Shown here piece by piece: positions 33,758-37,204 of a stretch of DNA of 37,204 nt. The position numbers and the translations under genes are program-made. The notes beneath the pieces are model-generated. The model did not search any database, was not told the origin of the DNA, and worked only from the letters and a program-made list of their open reading frames with translations. How positions within the stretch are numbered: the first letter of the stretch is position 1; the number at the start of each line of letters is the position of its first letter. The DNA is from Nevskiaceae bacterium (GTDB taxonomy: Bacteria; Pseudomonadota; Gammaproteobacteria; Nevskiales; Nevskiaceae). The stretch spans positions 1 to 37,204 of the forward strand of contig JAKFXK010000003.1 in the NCBI GenBank assembly GCA_021731445.1, given 5' to 3'.

Positions 33758-34801
33758 TCATGACGCGGTGCATGCCCTGCCGTTGGCAGGCAGGGCATGC
33801 GAAAGCAGAAACTCGAAGCTGGGCGTGGACACATCCGGCCCCAGTGGATCCGTCAGTGCCGCGTCGCGCGGCGAGCCATTGGGTGTGGCGTTCGACCACA
33901 TGTGCCCTGAGCCTTCGATCAGCCAGTGCAGTGCCAGCAGGCAGCCGCTGGCATCGGTGTAGCGGTCGATCACCGAGCTGCGCCCGCCGGGCTTCTGGTT
34001 GCGCTCGGTGCCCGCGCTCACCCGGCTGATGCTGCCGTTGTTGGCGCCGTCATCGGCCCAGTCGCCCATCGCCAGAAACTGCTGCACGACCATCTCGGCA
34101 TTGATGCTTGGCACCAGGGGATCGGCATCACCCTGGATCACCATCACCGGTACCACGCGGGCGCGCGGGCCCATCTGTTGGAAGGCCATCTCGCCGGAGG
34201 TTTCGGCAGGCGTGGCCGAAGGTGCGCCCAGGCAGGGCAGGCCCATGTACTCGCAGCCTGCATAGGCCATTGCCGAGGCATAGAGATCAGGATGGGTCGC
34301 GGCCATGATGACCGACATCGCGCCACCCGCCGAAATGCCTGCGATGTGGACGCGCCGTGCATCGACATTCCAGCGGCCCATCACTTCGTGCGTGATACCG
34401 GCAATGATTGCTGGCTCGCCCGCCTCGCGGGTCTGGTGCTCTGGCAGGAACCAGTTCCAGCAACGGCTGCCGTTTGCGTTGGGATCCTGTTCTGGATAGG
34501 CGACGAGCACCTGTCTGGCCTCCGCCAGGGCATTGAAGCCAGACCAGCGCGCCTCCTCGTCGGCATTGGAGCCACAGCCGTGCAGGTCGACGATCAGTGG
34601 CAGGGCCTTGTCAGCGGTATAGCCCTGCGGCACATACAGCTTGTAATTACGCTGGCCTGCGGCATTGCTGAAGCTGAACCGCTCGAAGCGGGCGATGGCA
34701 TCGCCTGCGACGGCAGGCACATCGGCTAGGGGCAGGCCGGCACTGTCACAGCCAGCCGCCAGCCCGGAGGCGAGCACGGCGGCGGCGAGTGGCGCGCGCA
34801 T
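33758..34801 (-). CDS. Lipoprotein esterase, PHB depolymerase family (LpqC-like)
   Basis: This 347-residue protein belongs to the esterase PHB-depolymerase family (CE1-like alpha/beta hydrolases that include PHB depolymerases and feruloyl esterases). The N-terminus ends in a lipobox LAAGC with Cys18, so it is probably a lipoprotein of the outer membrane or cell surface. Family blocks are YVPQGY, DLHGCGSNADEEAR near 72-85, the nucleophile box HIAGISAGGAMS with Ser157, VIQGDADPLVP with Asp227, and the GSGHMW region with His300. Its ATG directly abuts the receptor stop codon, indicating tight coupling with the TonB-dependent receptor. A 12-base-pair hairpin lies inside the last codons, and a 97-base gap follows. 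Confidence 0.9.
   Translation of the reverse strand: MRAPLAAAVLASGLAAGCDSAGLPLADVPAVAGDAIARFERFSFSNAAGQRNYKLYVPQGYTADKALPLIVDLHGCGSNADEEARWSGFNALAEARQVLVAYPEQDPNANGSRCWNWFLPEHQTREAGEPAIIAGITHEVMGRWNVDARRVHIAGISAGGAMSVIMAATHPDLYASAMAYAGCEYMGLPCLGAPSATPAETSGEMAFQQMGPRARVVPVMVIQGDADPLVPSINAEMVVQQFLAMGDWADDGANNGSISRVSAGTERNQKPGGRSSVIDRYTDASGCLLALHWLIEGSGHMWSNATPNGSPRDAALTDPLGPDVSTPSFEFLLSHALPANGRACTAS
33770..33800 (-). repeat. Strong hairpin in the 3' end of the lipoprotein esterase
   Basis: GCATGCCCTGCC (33770-33781) and GGCAGGGCATGC (33789-33800) form a perfect 12-base-pair stem with a 7-base loop, within the last 14 codons of the esterase. A run of seven T on the - strand lies at 33698-33704, about 65 bases farther, so this is not a classical terminator. 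It may protect or process the mRNA between the first two operon genes and the rest. Confidence 0.5.
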
Positions 34802-37204
34802 CTAGAAACTCCACCGCAAGGTGCCGTAGACCTGCCGCGGCGGCTCGGTGATGCCGACGAACTGCTTGGGCGCGACATCGCCCTGGCGGATGTAGGTCAC
34901 CTTGTCGGTGAGATTCTCGCCCACCAGCTTGAAGCTCCAGCCCTGCGCTGCGTTGCCGAGGCCCAGGCTGGCGCGGAAGCGCCAGAACGGCTTCTGCACC
35001 TTGCGGCGGTCGAGGTCGATGTCGAGGAACTGGCTGGAGTTGTACTCGCCGGTCAGTCCCGCGTCGAAGTTGATGCCCCGCAGCGACCAGACCGGCGTGA
35101 ACATCGTCGTCAGAGCACCGTTGATCTTGGGTGCAAAGGCAAACGCCCTGCCGGTGGCATCGCAGCGCGAATCGGCATCGCCGTCGGTGTTGTCCATGTC
35201 CGGCGGGCAGTCGTTGATCTTGAAATCCAGATACTCGGTGTCGTTGACGCCAAGCGAGCCGATCAGCTGCAGCCAGTCCAGCGGCAGCCAGCGCAAATCG
35301 CCCTCGATGCCCTGCGAGCGCGCCTTGGGCGCATTGACCACCTTGGTGACACCGAGGCCGATGGTGCCCGGCTGCGGCTCGCGGGTGAGTACCTGGAAGT
35401 CTTCGATCTCCTGCCGGTAGATCGAGAGATTCAGTTTCATCGTGTTCGCCAGCAAGGTCGTCTTGGCATCGAAGGCGAACTCGGTGGAGTACTCCGGCAG
35501 GTAGACCAGCTGGTCTTCCACGGCGCGGAAGGCAAAGGCATTGAAGCCGCCAGACTTGAACGAACGCGCCCAGCGCAGGAAGAGGCTGATGTCTTCCACC
35601 GGCTTGTAGTTGAGCGAGACCTTGGGCTGGAAGAACTCGTCATTGCGCGCCCGCTGCACCATGAACTCGGTGATCCCCGCCGCCTGGATGATGGCGTTGG
35701 GCGGCGGCGAGTTGAACACCGAGTTCCACTGTGCGGCTTTTTTCTCCCGCGAGTAGCGACCGCCAAGCTGCAGGGTCCACTTCGGCAGGAACGTCCACTG
35801 GCTCTGGGCGAATACGGCACGCGTGTCGGATTGCTGGTCGAAGAACTGGGTGATGTCGTCGACGCCGTCCATGGCACCGAGGCTGGCGGGCGGGCCGACG
35901 CCGAACAGGCCGCCCACCAGAGGCGGCTGGTCGGCACCATTGCCGGTGCCCTCGGCAGCCGCCGTCAGCTCCAGAAACGGCCCTTGCGGAAAGGCGAAGT
36001 GGAAATAGCCATCCTGGATCTCGTTGTTCTGGTAGAAGACCCCCAGCAACAGGTCGGTGCTACCCAGGTCGGCGCCGAACAGCTGCTTCAGGCCGAACAG
36101 GCCGTCGAATGCCGAGGAGGCGCCGCGCAGCTCGGCGGTGACGGTGGGTGCCCGGTCGGCACCGTCGCCCAGGATCGCAGGGGAGGGCGAGAAATCGGTA
36201 TCGAGGAAGAACAGGGTGTCCATCACCGAACGCCCGCCCAGTGCCGTCAGGCCCCAGCCGCCGAAGTCATGGTTCCATTCGCCGTTGAGGGTTTCGATCT
36301 GGGTGCGGCGCAGATCGCCATAGTCCAGCGAGGTGCGATGATTGCCACCCACCAGATCGACATTGGGGTCGTATTTCCTGAGCACTGCGGCCACCGCGTC
36401 GGTGACGCTGACGATCTCGATGCCGCTGCCCAGCGAGCCGAGCTTGAGCTTGTCGTAGCCCAGTTTCAGCCTGGAACCGCCAAGATCGAGGAATTGCAGC
36501 TTCAGCCGCATGCCCTCGTTGTCCTTGCCCTGCAGGTAGCGATCCGCCAGTGGTGAAATCGCCGCCGTGGTGTTCTCGACGAAGCCCCGGCGCTCGTCTT
36601 TCATGAACGCGACGCGGGCGTTGAGGAAGTCCTTGACCAGCGGTACGCTCGAGGCGAGCTCGATGCGACGGCGCAGGTACTCGCCGAACTGCAGGTTGAT
36701 GAAGCCCTCGACCTCGTCGCCCGGGTCTTTGGTGATCAGGTGGATCAGGCCGGCGCTGGTGTTCTTGCCGAAAGTGGTGCCCTGCGGCCCCCGCAGCACC
36801 TCGACCCGGCTGATGTCGTAGAGCCCGGCATTGAAATACTCGATGCGGCCATAGGGGATGCCGTCGATGGCAAGCCCCGCCGGCGGCTCGAAAGCCTTGT
36901 TGTTGTTGTTGGTCGAGAAGCCGCGGATGCGCGGAATCATGAAATAGCCCGCCTCCTCGATCTTGACGTTGGGCACGTAGAGCATGGCCTCGCGGACATT
37001 GGTGATGCCCTGCTCGACAATGAACTTCTCGTCGATCACCGACATCGAGATCGGCACGTCCTGGATCGCCTCTTCGCACTTCTGCGCCGTCACCAGAATC
37101 TCTTCGATGGTTCTGGATCGAACCGCCTTCTCGCCAGGCGCTGGCGTGGCCGCAGGCTCCACGATGGCGGCCACGGGAATCGTGGGCAGGGCTTGCGGCG
37201 TGGC
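34802..37204 (-). CDS. TonB-dependent outer-membrane receptor (5' end outside window)
   Basis: This is a 22-strand-barrel receptor for active import of a ligand across the outer membrane. At least 801 residues are present, and the frame stays open to the right edge, so the start and signal peptide lie beyond; a GTG at 37174 is likely internal. The TonB box is IEEILVTAQK, followed by the plug domain (QDVPISMSVIDEKFIVEQGI, later PAGLAIDGIPYGR, and SRVEVLRGPQGTTFGKN), then the barrel. The last residues, VYGTLRWSF, end in the expected C-terminal Phe. This EIxVTAQK subgroup is common for catabolic receptors rather than siderophore-only ones, but the ligand cannot be read. It is the first visible gene of the operon that includes its own TonB machine. 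Confidence 0.95.
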   Translation of the reverse strand, partial: ATPQALPTIPVAAIVEPAATPAPGEKAVRSRTIEEILVTAQKCEEAIQDVPISMSVIDEKFIVEQGITNVREAMLYVPNVKIEEAGYFMIPRIRGFSTNNNNKAFEPPAGLAIDGIPYGRIEYFNAGLYDISRVEVLRGPQGTTFGKNTSAGLIHLITKDPGDEVEGFINLQFGEYLRRRIELASSVPLVKDFLNARVAFMKDERRGFVENTTAAISPLADRYLQGKDNEGMRLKLQFLDLGGSRLKLGYDKLKLGSLGSGIEIVSVTDAVAAVLRKYDPNVDLVGGNHRTSLDYGDLRRTQIETLNGEWNHDFGGWGLTALGGRSVMDTLFFLDTDFSPSPAILGDGADRAPTVTAELRGASSAFDGLFGLKQLFGADLGSTDLLLGVFYQNNEIQDGYFHFAFPQGPFLELTAAAEGTGNGADQPPLVGGLFGVGPPASLGAMDGVDDITQFFDQQSDTRAVFAQSQWTFLPKWTLQLGGRYSREKKAAQWNSVFNSPPPNAIIQAAGITEFMVQRARNDEFFQPKVSLNYKPVEDISLFLRWARSFKSGGFNAFAFRAVEDQLVYLPEYSTEFAFDAKTTLLANTMKLNLSIYRQEIEDFQVLTREPQPGTIGLGVTKVVNAPKARSQGIEGDLRWLPLDWLQLIGSLGVNDTEYLDFKINDCPPDMDNTDGDADSRCDATGRAFAFAPKINGALTTMFTPVWSLRGINFDAGLTGEYNSSQFLDIDLDRRKVQKPFWRFRASLGLGNAAQGWSFKLVGENLTDKVTYIRQGDVAPKQFVGITEPPRQVYGTLRWSF

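Overview
The window is a dense, GC-rich bacterial chromosomal segment, almost certainly from a gammaproteobacterium. The order infA-bpt-aat ... ftsK-lolA-rarA-serS ... cysG, and the pieces accB-accC ... prmA ... fis-purH, match arrangements known from Pseudomonas and relatives. Protein details (LolA, Fis, Bpt, the one-chain CysG, a Vibrio-type TonB2 module) fit the same class. Genus cannot be fixed from the sequence; a lineage near the Nevskiales/Xanthomonadales is only a guess. No tRNA, rRNA, CRISPR array, integrase or complete insertion sequence was seen, and no gene-free stretch exceeds 300 bases.

Region 1 (1-7613, + strand) is housekeeping: the end of accB, accC, a tandem pair of HDOD proteins placed between accC and prmA, then prmA, fis, purH and a GT9 glycosyltransferase. 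Region 2 (7633-10910, - strand) holds infA, the two N-degron aminoacyl transferases bpt and aat, a FemAB/GNAT-like protein and an unassigned 108-residue protein. Region 3 (11088-17316, + strand) is ftsK-lolA-rarA-serS. A short MITE/REP-like inverted-repeat element sits between ftsK and lolA and appears to supply the ftsK stop codon. Region 4 (17355-22125) is sulfur/siroheme: DUF934, cysI and cysB on the - strand, and cysG divergent on the + strand.

Region 5 (22145-37204, - strand) is the most interesting part. Fourteen genes run in one direction, most touching or overlapping. From upstream to downstream they are: a TonB-dependent outer-membrane receptor (cut by the window edge); a lipoprotein esterase of the PHB-depolymerase family; a secreted protein resembling extracellular medium-chain-length PHA depolymerases; a cytoplasmic alpha/beta hydrolase; a secreted lipase/PhaZ7-like hydrolase with a GlyGly-CTERM-like tail; a CocE/NonD hydrolase; a Spinster-type MFS transporter; and a complete TonB2-like energy module (DUF3450, TtpC-like ExbB, ExbB, two ExbDs, TonB, TPR protein). 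I read this as a candidate polyester or ester-polymer utilization locus. It would be analogous in logic to a polysaccharide utilization locus: surface/secreted depolymerases make oligomers, the receptor imports them with energy from its own TonB machine, and periplasmic/cytoplasmic esterases plus the MFS carrier finish uptake and breakdown. The substrate is inferred from hydrolase families, not shown.
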